64,000 nt of DNA from positions 2,542,001 to 2,606,000 of the forward strand of contig CBDHCM010000006.1 of NCBI GenBank assembly GCA_965261105.1. Reading direction: 5' to 3'. Source of the DNA: Aldehydirespirator sp965261105. Lineage in GTDB: Bacteria > Actinomycetota > Acidimicrobiia > Acidimicrobiales > Aldehydirespiratoraceae. The number at the start of each line of letters is the position of its first letter. Positions within the stretch are counted from its first letter, which is position 1. Shown piece after piece: positions 35,172-43,412 of this stretch. The notes below the pieces were generated by a model that ran no database searches, was not told the origin of the DNA, and saw only the letters and a program-made list of their open reading frames with translations. The position numbers were made by a program, and so were the translations under genes.

Positions 35172-35706
35172 TTTCAGCCCCCCGAATAGCGGCCGCCGCT
35201 CGCGCCCTCGCCCCGCGACGCCCATAGACACGCGCACACAGCGAGGTCAACACCTCCGTCATGTCACGCACCAAGTCGTCCTCAACCTCGGTGTTGTTGA
35301 CGACAACCACGCAGCGGCCCTGCGCGGCCAGCGCCGACTCAACATACTCAGATCCGAAACGCGCCAGCCTGTCCCGGTGCTCCACGACGATCGTCGCCAC
35401 CGACGGATCCGACAGCAGGCGCTTGAACTTGGCCCGGTTCCCGTTCAGAGCGGAGCCGACCTCGGTCACCACTCGATCCACGCGGTGTCCGTTCTCAGTC
35501 GCCCACCTCGTCACCCTCGCGACCCGCAAATCAAGACTCTCAGCCTGATCGCGAGACGACACCCGCGCATACACCACACAGTCGCCCGACACAGCCGGCT
35601 CCGCGTGGACGATGATCGTCCCGGACGGCAACTGCTCGGCAGGAACCGGCAATTGTCGGGCTTCGGTCAAGCGGCGTCCAAAAGCAAGACCCGAACCCGC
35701 CACCAC
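35158..35706 (-). CDS. tnpA: IS607-type serine recombinase TnpA (N-terminus altered)
   Basis: 182 residues. CVVYARVSSRDQ holds the catalytic Ser of small serine recombinases; VVEHRDRLARFGSEYVESALAAQGRCVVVVN is the conserved arginine segment of IS607 TnpA. Normally ~45-50 residues of a MerR-like HTH precede LPVPAEQLPSGTIIV; here that part is replaced by about 20 unrelated residues, so DNA binding is probably lost. With TnpB cut short beside it, the element is a remnant. The start (GTG 35706) is uncertain. Confidence 0.7.
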   Translation of the reverse strand: MVAGSGLAFGRRLTEARQLPVPAEQLPSGTIIVHAEPAVSGDCVVYARVSSRDQAESLDLRVARVTRWATENGHRVDRVVTEVGSALNGNRAKFKRLLSDPSVATIVVEHRDRLARFGSEYVESALAAQGRCVVVVNNTEVEDDLVRDMTEVLTSLCARVYGRRGARARAAAAIRGAENAKV

Positions 35707-35765
35707 CCCTCAGGGCACCGAGGCGGGAACTGGGGACAAGCCCAAGACGACTACGGCACCACCAG

Positions 35766-36080
35766 ATGCTGAAAGGTTCACCCGAAGCGGGAACGCGACG
35801 GGGCGGGTCTGCCGTCAAGGACACGCGAACCAAGGGACACCCGAATCAGCGCGGCCCCCTGGAACCCCGAGACGGGGTGCACAAATCAAGGCGTCAACAG
35901 ACACCTAGATTTCGTGTAACGGCCGAATGGCGCTGCGTCGACTGTGGCGACCGGACGGACCTGCGGGTGTGGAGCATCGTTGTCGCACACCGCGACGAAC
36001 ACCCCGAGGCTTGGAACGCCAAGTGCGTCGGATGTGCTCTCTGGGGAGGCGGCCTGCAAGACAGCGTCTGGCCCGCCTGA
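35766..36080 (+). CDS. Small Cys-rich protein, possibly a zinc ribbon
   Basis: Up to 104 codons. The C-terminal half (TAEWRCVDCGDRTDLRVWSIVVAHRDEHPEAWNAKCVGCALWG) has two CxxC pairs ~30 residues apart and could bind zinc; the basic N-terminal part looks less protein-like, so the real start may be internal. It lies between the IS607 remnant and ligA. Family unknown; it may be a decayed fragment. Confidence 0.35.
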   Translation: MLKGSPEAGTRRGGSAVKDTRTKGHPNQRGPLEPRDGVHKSRRQQTPRFRVTAEWRCVDCGDRTDLRVWSIVVAHRDEHPEAWNAKCVGCALWGGGLQDSVWPA

Positions 36081-36223
36081 GCGGGCCCGCAGAGGGCGCT
36101 CAGCGGCCGTTGTGGGCATCAGACGGACTCATCGGAGGCGCCCGAATCGGCGCTCTTTTCGCTGTGGCTGGCGCTGATTCGGCGGGCCCGAAACGTGTCA
36201 CACCCCCTCCGTAAATTAGGGGC

Positions 36224-38290
36224 ATGAACACAACGACAACCACCGACATCACCAGCCGAGCAGTAGAGCTGCGAGGCACTCTGAGACACGACTCGGATCG
36301 CTACTACAAAGGCACCCCGGAGCTCCCCGACGCCGACTACGACGCGCTGCTCCAGGAGCTCGCACAGATCGAAGCCGCCGACCCCGACCTGGTCGACGCC
36401 GACTCGCCCACACGCACGGTCGGCGCCGCCCCCGACGAGGCCTTCGCTCCGGTAGCTCACCACCCGCCGATGTTCTCGCTCCACAACGCGTTCAGCTTGC
36501 AAGACCTCCATGCCTGGCACAGCCGGACCCTCAAGCGGCTCGACGCGGTGCCGCGGGCCTTCACTGTGGAGCCCAAGTTCGACGGGGTTGCCGTGTCGAT
36601 CCGCTACGAGCACGGCCGGCTGCTTCGAGCAGCCACAAGAGGCGACGGCAAGACAGGCGAGAACGTCACCCACACAGCGCGAGGCATCAACGATCCGCCC
36701 GACCGCCTCCACGGACCGGACATCCCAGCCGTGGTCGAGGTCCGTGGAGAGGTCTACATGCGCCGTTCGGACTTCGACGCTCTGAACGTCGAGCAGCAGG
36801 CAGCGGGCAAGAAGGCCTACGTGAACCCCCGCAACGCCGCAGCGGGAGCGCTGCGGTTGAAAGACGCCGCCGAGAGCGCCAACCGCGGCCTGTCGCTGTG
36901 GTGCTACCAGCTCGCTCTGACCGAGGGCCCGCACATCGAGTTCGCCTCTCGCCACGAGACCCTGCAATGGCTCGCCGGTGTCGGCTTGCCCGTGGACGAA
37001 CTCGTCGCTCGATGCGACACTCTCGAAGCGGTCGAGACCCACATCAGCGGCTTCGAGTCGGCCCGCGGCGCGCTGGACTACGACTGCGACGGGATGGTCG
37101 TCAAAGTCGATTCGCTGGCTGTCGAGACAGCCCTTGGAGAGGGTTCCAAGGCACCCCGGTGGGCTATCGCCTTCAAGTTTCCCCCGGAGGAACGCGCCAC
37201 CAAGCTCATCGACATCGAAGTCTCGATCGGCCCTGGCGGACAAGCGACGCCCTGGGCCCGGCTGGAGCCGGTGTTCGTCGGCGGGGCCACCGTGGCAGCG
37301 GCCACCCTGCACAACCAGGACCAAGTGGCGGCCAAGGACGTCCGCCCAGGCGACACCGTCATCGTGCGCAGAGCCGGCGAGGTGATCCCCGAGGTCCTCG
37401 GAGCGGTGATCGCGGACCGGCCCGCCGATTCGCAGCCGTGGATCTTCCCGTCTCAGTGCCCGGAGTGCAGTTCGACGCTGGAACGCAAAGACGGCGCCGC
37501 GTCCACTCTCTGCGGGAACTTCCACTGCCCGGCACAACAGCGGGGCCGCATCTCGCATTTCGCCAGCCGCCACGCCATGGATATCGAACACCTCGGCGAG
37601 AAGAAGGTCGCCCAGCTAGTAGCAGAGGGGCTCGTGAACGACGTCGCGGACCTCTACACCCTCGACTTCGACGCTGTGGAGAACCTCGACGGGCACGGCG
37701 CCACCGGTGTCGAGAATCTCCGCCGGTCGCTGGAGAACAGCAAGAACCGTCCGATCGCCCGGCTGCTGTTCGCCGTCAACATCCCCGACATCGGCCGCGG
37801 GCACTCCGACCGGCTCGCAGCAGCCTTGCCGAGCATCGACGCGATCATGGCCGCCACACCCGAAGAGATCAGCGAGGTAGACAAGTTCGGAGAGATCACC
37901 GCCGCGTCTGTCCATCGGTGGTTCCGAGACGCCGACAATCTCGACCTGATCAACCGGCTACGAGCTGCCGGTGTGCGGATGGAGGACGAACCGCCCGAGG
38001 CGAACGATGCGCCTCAGACCCTGGCGGGGATGGCGCTGGTCGTCACGGGCACTCTCGACAACTACGACCGCGACGGCGCCAAGACAGTGATCGTCCAGCA
38101 CGGCGGCAAGGCTGCCAGCAGTGTCGCCACACGCACGACCGCTCTCGTGGTCGGCGCGAAGCCCGGCAACTCCAAGGTGACCAAGGCGGAAGCTCTCGGG
38201 GTGCCCGTCTGGGACGAGGCCACGTTCCTGTCGGTTCTCAGCGGTGCCGCCACGGGCGACGTGAACGGTCCCATCGCTCCCACGCCCTGA
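36224..38290 (+). CDS. ligA: NAD+-dependent DNA ligase
   Basis: 688-residue DNA ligase that seals nicks using NAD+. The Ia domain (DSDRYYKGTPELPDADYDALL) is followed by the adenylation motif EPKFDGVAVSIRY (~118), motif III/IV EVRGEVYM, DGMVVKVD, the OB fold, a four-Cys zinc finger (CPECSSTLERKDGAASTLCGNFHCP, ~410-435 in part), HhH repeats (IPDIGRGHSDRLA) and a BRCT domain (LAGMALVVTGTLDNYDR). Length is normal. TAAATT six bases before the ATG could be a -10 of a leaderless promoter. Neighbouring mobile-element debris leaves open whether this is the main chromosomal copy or an acquired one. Confidence 0.93.
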   Translation: MNTTTTTDITSRAVELRGTLRHDSDRYYKGTPELPDADYDALLQELAQIEAADPDLVDADSPTRTVGAAPDEAFAPVAHHPPMFSLHNAFSLQDLHAWHSRTLKRLDAVPRAFTVEPKFDGVAVSIRYEHGRLLRAATRGDGKTGENVTHTARGINDPPDRLHGPDIPAVVEVRGEVYMRRSDFDALNVEQQAAGKKAYVNPRNAAAGALRLKDAAESANRGLSLWCYQLALTEGPHIEFASRHETLQWLAGVGLPVDELVARCDTLEAVETHISGFESARGALDYDCDGMVVKVDSLAVETALGEGSKAPRWAIAFKFPPEERATKLIDIEVSIGPGGQATPWARLEPVFVGGATVAAATLHNQDQVAAKDVRPGDTVIVRRAGEVIPEVLGAVIADRPADSQPWIFPSQCPECSSTLERKDGAASTLCGNFHCPAQQRGRISHFASRHAMDIEHLGEKKVAQLVAEGLVNDVADLYTLDFDAVENLDGHGATGVENLRRSLENSKNRPIARLLFAVNIPDIGRGHSDRLAAALPSIDAIMAATPEEISEVDKFGEITAASVHRWFRDADNLDLINRLRAAGVRMEDEPPEANDAPQTLAGMALVVTGTLDNYDRDGAKTVIVQHGGKAASSVATRTTALVVGAKPGNSKVTKAEALGVPVWDEATFLSVLSGAATGDVNGPIAPTP

Positions 38291-38857
38291 TCCTGCGCCA
38301 AGCGGGTCCTCGACAACGCCGAGGCCAAGGCGATCTTCACCGCCATGGGCGCCGGCACGGGCAAGGCCTTCGACGCCAAGGCCGCCCGGTATGGCCGGAT
38401 CGTGATCCTCTGTGATGCCGACGTCGACGGCAGCCACATCCGGTGCCTGCTGCTTACCCTCATCTACAAGTACATGACGGGCATGCTCATTCAGGGCCGA
38501 GTCTTCTCGGCCCAGCCTCCGCTGTTTACGACGAGAGTGGGGGACCGGAACTACCGGGCCTACTCCGACGAGGAGCGCGACCAGATCACCGACGAGCTGT
38601 GCCGGGGCAAGCGCAAGCGCGAGAACATCAAGTGGCAGCGCTTCAAGGGCCTGGGGGAGATGAACGTCGACGAGCTGAGGCACTGCGCTCTGGACCCGGC
38701 CACCCGCACCTTGCGGCGCCTCACGATGGCCGAGGCCGAGCAGGCAGAGGCCGCCACGGAGATGTTCGAGATCCTCATGGGCAGCGACGTGGCCCAAAGA
38801 CGCAACTACGTCATCGAGAACTCGGTGCTGGTCGACGCCGAGACCCTCGACATCTGA
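38291..38857 (+). pseudogene. GyrB/ParE 3' fragment directly after ligA
   Basis: In the same frame as ligA and immediately after its stop, the sequence reads CAKRVLDNAEAKAIFTAMGAG and continues through the TOPRIM acidic motif ILCDADVDGSHIRCLLLTLIYKYM to the natural GyrB end (KWQRFKGLGEMNVDEL..., ENSVLVDAETLDI). It is the last ~185 residues of a ~640-residue type II topoisomerase B subunit. ATPase and transducer domains are absent and there is no start before the ATG at 38345. A remnant, probably cut by the event that brought ligA next to it. Confidence 0.75.
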
Positions 38858-38876
38858 AACCGAGGAGCAGTCATCC

Positions 38877-39038
38877 GTGTCACCCATGCCCACCTTTCAC
38901 ATCAAGACCCGTCGCAACTGCAAGGGCAAGGATCCCTGCACCTGTTCGATCGGCCACAACCACGCCTTCAGCTGCTGCAACGCCGGCCGCATCACTCTCG
39001 GCCCGGTGGACGGCTACGCGCCGCCAGGCGACGAGTAG
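38877..39038 (+). CDS. 53-residue Cys/His-rich small protein
   Basis: The GTG at 38877 has GAGGAG nine bases upstream, a better fit than the ATG at 38886. The product is basic and rich in Cys and His: TRRNCKGKDPCTC, SIGHNHAFSCCNAGR, then GPVDGYAPPGDE. It may bind a metal. It follows the gyrB remnant by 19 bases. I do not recognise the family. Confidence 0.5.
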   Translation: MSPMPTFHIKTRRNCKGKDPCTCSIGHNHAFSCCNAGRITLGPVDGYAPPGDE

Positions 39039-39178
39039 CGAATCCCCTGGAGCGGTCTGACTCTGAGCGATGGCTGACCTCTCCCCCGCCCACGAGCCGG
39101 AGAAATCGGCGCTCTTTGGCGGGGACACCAAATCGAAGGGGAGCACCTCACCCCATTCCGTAACACTGCCTATTGGGG

Positions 39179-39184
39179 TATACT
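39179..39184 (+). promoter_or_regulatory. -10 element of a probable leaderless promoter
   Basis: TATACT ends seven bases before the ATG at 39191, so transcription should begin at or next to the start codon; no Shine-Dalgarno is present. A weak -35-like TTCCGT lies 17 bases upstream of it. Leaderless starts are common in actinobacteria. Confidence 0.5.
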
Positions 39185-39190
39185 TACGCT

Positions 39191-39853
39191 ATGAGGGTTG
39201 TGGGGGTGGTAGAAGCTGCTCGACGTCTCGGGGTCACACCGCGCCGCGTCCGCCAGATGATCTCCGATCGGCAGCTGCCCGCGCGCCGCGTGGGCAGGGT
39301 CTGGGCGATCGACGAACGCGATCTGCGCACAGCCGGCCGACGGCCGGCGCACCGCCCGTGGAAACCGGCGTCGGCGTGGGCTGTGCTCGCTGCCGCCGAG
39401 GGCGCAGAGCCGCCGTCGCTGTCCGCCTCCGAGCGTCACCGCGCCCGAAAACGGCTCCAGGCGGGCCTGCCCAACCTCGTTTCTCTCCTAGCCGAACGCG
39501 CCCATCGCCGCACGTTCTACGCCCACCCGTCAGACGTGGAGCGGATCCTCGCCGTCGCCGGTGTCGTGCGTACCGCCGCGAGCGCCGCTGAAGAGCACAA
39601 CATCGACCTGGTGGGCCCGGGCCCGGCCGAGGCCTACGTGTCGGAGTCGCTGCTGGGTCAGATAGCGGCTAGCTGCCCTCTTGAAGAACGCTCCGAAAGA
39701 CCCAACCTGGTGCTGCGCGTCGTGGAGGACGCCCCCTGGCCGTTCTCTGATGGCGCGGTCGTGGCACCCGCACCGGTCGCGGCGGTTGACCTGCTCGAAT
39801 CCGGCGACGACAGGGCCCGCCGCGCCGCGATGAAGCTGCTGGAGTCGCTGTGA
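39191..39853 (+). CDS. HTH (excisionase/MerR-like) protein, probable antitoxin
   Basis: 220 residues from the ATG at 39191. The N terminus is a compact HTH_17-type domain: VVGVVEAARRLGVTPRRVRQMISDRQLPARRVGRVWAIDERDL. The remainder is an uncharacterised helical/mixed domain. The stop overlaps the start of a nucleotidyltransferase gene (GTGA). HTH-regulator plus AbiEii-like nucleotidyltransferase pairs are a known toxin-antitoxin layout, with the HTH protein acting as antitoxin and repressor. The leaderless -10 next to the start fits autoregulation. Confidence 0.7.
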   Translation: MRVVGVVEAARRLGVTPRRVRQMISDRQLPARRVGRVWAIDERDLRTAGRRPAHRPWKPASAWAVLAAAEGAEPPSLSASERHRARKRLQAGLPNLVSLLAERAHRRTFYAHPSDVERILAVAGVVRTAASAAEEHNIDLVGPGPAEAYVSESLLGQIAASCPLEERSERPNLVLRVVEDAPWPFSDGAVVAPAPVAAVDLLESGDDRARRAAMKLLESL

Positions 39854-40809
39854 ACGAGCGGCCGATCCTCGACCGTCCGGCGGTGCGGCTACCCGCCTTC
39901 GCTGGCAGCAGCGACATCTGGGCGACGTTGATCGAGTTGTCCGCCGGCGGCCATCCGGAGTGGACGCTCGTCGGCGGACAGATGGTGATGCTGCACGCCG
40001 CGGAACACTCGGTGCCTCCGTTGCGGGTCTCCCGTGACATTGATGTTGTGGTGAACGCGCGAGTCGTCACAGCAGCGCTGCGTGGATTCGTCTCCGGCAT
40101 CACAAAGAGTGGGTTCCAGCTCGCGGGGGCGTCTCCTGACGGCGTCGCGCATCGCTACACCCGCGGCGGGGCCAGCATCGACGTTCTAGCTCCCGAAGGG
40201 CTGGGGCCGCGCACCGATCTGACCACCACCCCACCCGGCCGGACCATTCAGGCACCCGGCGGAACACAGGCGCTCGCTCGCACCGAACTGGTCCCCGTGG
40301 AGCATGCCGGGCAGCGTGGTCTGATCCCCCGCCCCTCTCTGCTCGGCGCGGTTGTCATGAAGGCCGCCGCGGCCGCTGTCGACGACGCGCCGCAGGCTCA
40401 CCAGCAGGACCTTGCCCTGCTGCTGAGCCTTGTGCCCGACCCAGGCGCGATGGCAGCGGAGATGACGCGGACGGACCGGGTCCGTCTGCGCGGCGTCGCT
40501 ATTGGCGAGCCGAGCCACGCTGTTTGGGAGTTGCTGCCCCCTGAGGCAGCCGACCGGGCCCGGCTCGCCTACCGTTCTCTGTCGAGCCCGCCGGCGCTGC
40601 GGACCCAGCCGCGGCGGTCGCTGCGACCGGATCGGCCGGCTGGGCTCTCCGCGGGCGGGAAGCAGACCAGCGCAAGGCACGAGGCTGTGGTGTGCGGGGA
40701 GCGGCTGGGTCCGCAGCGTTCATGCCGGCGGAAGCTGTCCACCAAGCCGTGCCCGGCGCATCCAAACAGCCCGGGCAGCATCACGATCAAACGCAAGCGG
40801 CGACGGTGA
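39850..40809 (+). CDS. AbiEii-like nucleotidyltransferase, probable toxin
   Basis: 319 residues. TLVGGQMVMLHAAEHSVPPLRVSRDIDVVVNAR (about residues 37-75) is the GG...(S/T)xDxD nucleotidyltransferase pattern found in AbiEii/DUF1814-type toxins. The C terminus is Arg/Lys-rich and low in complexity from ~245. The GTG start overlaps the upstream antitoxin-like gene, so the pair is translated together. The toxin would block growth by modifying tRNA or another nucleotide substrate; this is inferred from the family. It sits in a mobile-DNA region, where such pairs are usual. Confidence 0.7.
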   Translation: MNERPILDRPAVRLPAFAGSSDIWATLIELSAGGHPEWTLVGGQMVMLHAAEHSVPPLRVSRDIDVVVNARVVTAALRGFVSGITKSGFQLAGASPDGVAHRYTRGGASIDVLAPEGLGPRTDLTTTPPGRTIQAPGGTQALARTELVPVEHAGQRGLIPRPSLLGAVVMKAAAAAVDDAPQAHQQDLALLLSLVPDPGAMAAEMTRTDRVRLRGVAIGEPSHAVWELLPPEAADRARLAYRSLSSPPALRTQPRRSLRPDRPAGLSAGGKQTSARHEAVVCGERLGPQRSCRRKLSTKPCPAHPNSPGSITIKRKRRR

Positions 40810-41088
40810 GCACTCGACGCGTTCGGGGATCGGGACGGCGGTCAAGGCTGGCGTAGAGCGCAGCGCCGGTTCCCGCCGCAGAGGAGGACAGCGGCGCGAG
40901 CGGATGGCTTGGCAGGAGCGAAGCTGCGGCTCGAATCGCCGAGGCCGGCTACGAAATATGGAACGACACAGGATGATGCCCCAAGGCACGGGACGCTAGG
41001 CCAGCCCCTAACGTCACACATCGTCACACACTGTCTCGGTAGGCTCTGGGCCATGACCAGACGCGAAGGCACCGACCGGTGACCTGTC
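40810..41088. other. Intergenic region upstream of HNH gene
   Basis: About 280 bases. Direct repeats of TCACACA occur near 41012-41030, and TAGGCT near 41040 could be a -10 for a 9-codon leader frame (ATG 41053) that ends six bases before the HNH ATG. No larger gene is seen. Confidence 0.35.
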
Positions 41089-41334
41089 ATGAGCCGGCCA
41101 CGATGGCGAGGCTCGAAGCCCGCCCAACGAGCGAAGCTCCGGCGAGCGCAGATCAACCGCTGCGGCATCTGCACTCGTGAGCTGAACGGCACCGTCGAGG
41201 TCGACCACATCGTCCCGCGCTCAGCTGGAGGGCCCGACACCCGCCACAACCTCCATCTGGTCCACCTCTGCTGCAACCGCCGCAAGAACGTCTCCCCCCT
41301 CGCCGCCGTCCGCGCTCAGTTCACCCTGTTCTGA
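41089..41334 (+). CDS. HNH endonuclease
   Basis: 81-residue minimal HNH nuclease. CGICTRELNGTVEVDHIVPRSAGGPDTRHNLHLVHLCCNRRK contains the paired zinc cysteines (CxxC and CxxR/CN), the DH catalytic His (VDHI) and the Asn/His of NLHLVHLCCN. These proteins make nicks or double breaks in DNA and are common in phages and mobile DNA. It is free-standing, with no linked methylase. Confidence 0.82.
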   Translation: MSRPRWRGSKPAQRAKLRRAQINRCGICTRELNGTVEVDHIVPRSAGGPDTRHNLHLVHLCCNRRKNVSPLAAVRAQFTLF

Positions 41335-41456
41335 TGGCGCCCGGCAGGCGATAGTGCGCAGCGGCGGTCGTCTGCGCATGGGCGGCGTCGGGGCGGGTCA
41401 CACCAGCCGCCGTGCCTGTGAAGCGCCCCCAGCAGCCAAGAACACCCCCGTCACGG

Positions 41457-41918
41457 TCAGTCAATCACATGCACGACTCGCACCCGCACCGCCCACGGAT
41501 GCGCTGTCAGCCAATGCTCACGCGCCCACGCGTCCAGCTCGGCCCGGTCGGTCACCCGGTAGGCGGTGTAGCAGTCGGAAAGCGCGCAGGACACGACCTT
41601 CGGCGAGGCCCGGGCGCCCCGACTAGTTGTTCGCTGGTCCTGGGCCCTTGGCCTTGTGCCGGTGGACCGCCTCTGGCTGTTCTCGTGGGATCTGGCGGCT
41701 AGCCGAGCCCCGACGATCCAGGCGACGGCCGCGCACTTCAGGACGAGCCCGGGTCCGCCGAGCTGTATGCCGGTGAGCCAGCGCAGAGCGACGAGAACAG
41801 TGCCGACACAGAAGGCAGCCCCAGCTCCGACAGCACCTGGGATGGGGACATCGGTGGCAACCCGGTCCCGCCGTGGCGGGTCGGGCCGCGGCGGCGAATC
41901 CCCAGCGTCGCGGTCCAT
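41457..41918 (-). CDS. Hypothetical membrane protein
   Basis: 153 residues from the ATG at 41918. A Pro/Arg/Asp-rich N terminus is followed by two hydrophobic segments (AVGAGAAFCVGTVLVALRWL and VLKCAAVAWIVGARLA, ~30-72) and a soluble C-terminal part (LSDCYTAYRVTDRAELDAWAREHWL). It is divergent from the gene at 41972. No family recognised. Confidence 0.45.
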   Translation of the reverse strand: MDRDAGDSPPRPDPPRRDRVATDVPIPGAVGAGAAFCVGTVLVALRWLTGIQLGGPGLVLKCAAVAWIVGARLAARSHENSQRRSTGTRPRAQDQRTTSRGARASPKVVSCALSDCYTAYRVTDRAELDAWAREHWLTAHPWAVRVRVVHVID

Positions 41919-41971
41919 GTCCCCATCCTGGCGCACACGGCGTGCACGTCGGGCCGCGTAGCTTCGGCGTC

Positions 41972-42268
41972 ATGCCCCCAAACCCGCACACCGGCCCGGC
42001 GCCGTGGTCCAAGTACGGCTACGGCGACGCCCACATGGCTCGGCTCGACAACGGCTGGCAGATGTTCGTCATCAAGGCCGAGGGCCTGTGGCGGTGGAAC
42101 GTGAACGCTCCCGGCGGTGGCGGCCACCGGTCCGGTGCTGAGATCACCGAACGGATCCGTCGCAAGCAGGCCGAGCAGCGCGACGGGACGCTCCAGCGGG
42201 GCAAGACGCTTCGCGACGCGAAGAAGGCTGCCGAGGCGGCCGCCCGACGCTGCGGCGTCATCACATGA
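41972..42268 (+). CDS. Hypothetical protein
   Basis: 98 residues. The first half is globular-looking (PWSKYGYGDAHMARLDNGWQMFVIKAEGLWRWNV); the second half is a basic helix (RIRRKQAEQRDGTLQRGKTLRDAKKAAEAAARRC) that could bind nucleic acid or form a coiled coil. Codon use is as in its neighbours. No family recognised. Confidence 0.5.
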   Translation: MPPNPHTGPAPWSKYGYGDAHMARLDNGWQMFVIKAEGLWRWNVNAPGGGGHRSGAEITERIRRKQAEQRDGTLQRGKTLRDAKKAAEAAARRCGVIT

Positions 42269-42371
42269 ACGGCTCGCCGGCAGCGGCCTCCACAGCCGAC
42301 AACGTCCCGGCCGGCCGCCGGGACGTCCCGCCGGCCTGGGCATGTCCCAGGGGCCCTGTAGCGTCGCCTCC

Positions 42372-42983
42372 ATGAGCAGATGGTGGTCGTCGGACCAGCA
42401 CTTCGGGCACACCAACATCATCCGCTACTGCGGTCGCCCGTTCACCGACACGGATGCGATGGCCGCAGCGATGGTGGACCGCTGGAACGACGTCGTCGCC
42501 GACAGCGACGAGGTGTGGATGCTCGGCGACCTGGTGATGAACCAGCTCCCCGTCAACCTCGCCGCGCATGTGGCACGGCTCAAGGGCCGCAAGGTCCTCG
42601 TGCCCGGCAACCACGACGCATGCTGGCAAGGTCATCGCAAAGGCCCCCGCCAGGTTCCCGCGTACTACGAGGTCGGCGGTGTCGCCCACATCGTCGACGA
42701 CCCCTCCCCCGTCGTGATCGCCGGCCAGCAACTGCGGATCAGCCACTTCCCGTACCTGATCGACACACACCACGACCTCAGGTACGTCGAGCACCGCCCC
42801 GACGACGACGGCGGCTGGCTGTTGCATGGCCACGTCCACGAGAAGTGGCGCCAGAACGGTCGCCAGATCAACGTCGGGGTCGACGCCTGGGACTTCGCTC
42901 CGGTCAGCGACGACACCATCAGCGAGACGATTCACGCCGGCCCGGCGCACATCGACTGTCCGGTCTACACGCTCGCCGCGTAG
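42372..42983 (+). CDS. Calcineurin-like metallophosphoesterase
   Basis: 203 residues from the ATG at 42372. All dinuclear-metal motifs are visible: SDQHFGH (~7), LGDLVMN (~53-59), GNHD (~80) and GHVHEKW (~155). The short size and the opening WWSSDQHFGHTNIIRYC are typical of phage/bacterial phosphoesterases acting on phosphodiesters or phosphoproteins. No partner gene is evident; the substrate is unknown. Confidence 0.85.
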   Translation: MSRWWSSDQHFGHTNIIRYCGRPFTDTDAMAAAMVDRWNDVVADSDEVWMLGDLVMNQLPVNLAAHVARLKGRKVLVPGNHDACWQGHRKGPRQVPAYYEVGGVAHIVDDPSPVVIAGQQLRISHFPYLIDTHHDLRYVEHRPDDDGGWLLHGHVHEKWRQNGRQINVGVDAWDFAPVSDDTISETIHAGPAHIDCPVYTLAA

Positions 42984-43022
42984 AGAAACTCTGCCCTTCA
43001 AGGCGGGGGAAGTGATCGGCGT

Positions 43023-43256
43023 CTACCCAAGTCGCTCTTCGATGGCGTCGATGCGCCTGGTGACCTCCCGCTGCCGGCAGTCGGCGCACAACAGCGGCCC
43101 GTCGACGCTTGCTCTCATCTGAATGCCTACCCAGTCGCGGCCGCAGTGCGGGCACACGATCTTGACCTGGTGGCATCGCCGGCACTCCTCAGCGCCGGCC
43201 TCCGCGTCGGCGTCGCGGTGCTTCCACGGCTCCCAGTCGTGCGCGCAGTCCGTCAC
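43023..43256 (-). CDS. Small zinc-ribbon protein
   Basis: 77 residues from a GTG at 43256. Three CxxC pairs (CRRC, CPHC, CADC) together with CAHDWEPW at the N terminus suggest two zinc-ribbon knuckles. It is divergent from the DUF3800 gene and shares its promoter region. No Shine-Dalgarno is obvious, so start and reality are moderately sure. Confidence 0.45.
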   Translation of the reverse strand: MTDCAHDWEPWKHRDADAEAGAEECRRCHQVKIVCPHCGRDWVGIQMRASVDGPLLCADCRQREVTRRIDAIEERLG

Positions 43257-43333
43257 GTTTCGACAATACGCCGGGTGTGCACGTTGGCGCGGATCGTGTA
43301 TTGTGTGCTCAGCGGAGAGGACCGACGTATTCG

Positions 43334-43396
43334 GTTCCGTGAGTTCTGCTCCTCTGCTGCAATCGCAGAACCGTGCCCCGCTTCGGCGGGGCACGG
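43334..43396 (+). ncRNA. Structured leader with perfect UUCG hairpin upstream of DUF3800 gene
   Basis: 43371-43381 and 43386-43396 (CCGTGCCCCGC / GCGGGGCACGG) pair perfectly around the tetraloop TTCG, giving an 11-bp stem. Just upstream, GTTCTGC and GCAGAAC pair across a 15-base loop. The strong stem ends seven bases before the Shine-Dalgarno AGGAGG at 43403. It could be a translational or transcriptional attenuator, an mRNA-stabilising cap, or a small RNA. No U-tract follows. Confidence 0.5.
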
Positions 43397-43412
43397 ACGC
43401 GTAGGAGGAACT

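Noticed and set aside
35011..35706. Active IS607 element with TnpB nuclease
   Set aside because: TnpB is cut after about 45 residues and the recombinase lacks its usual HTH; no complete ends were found.
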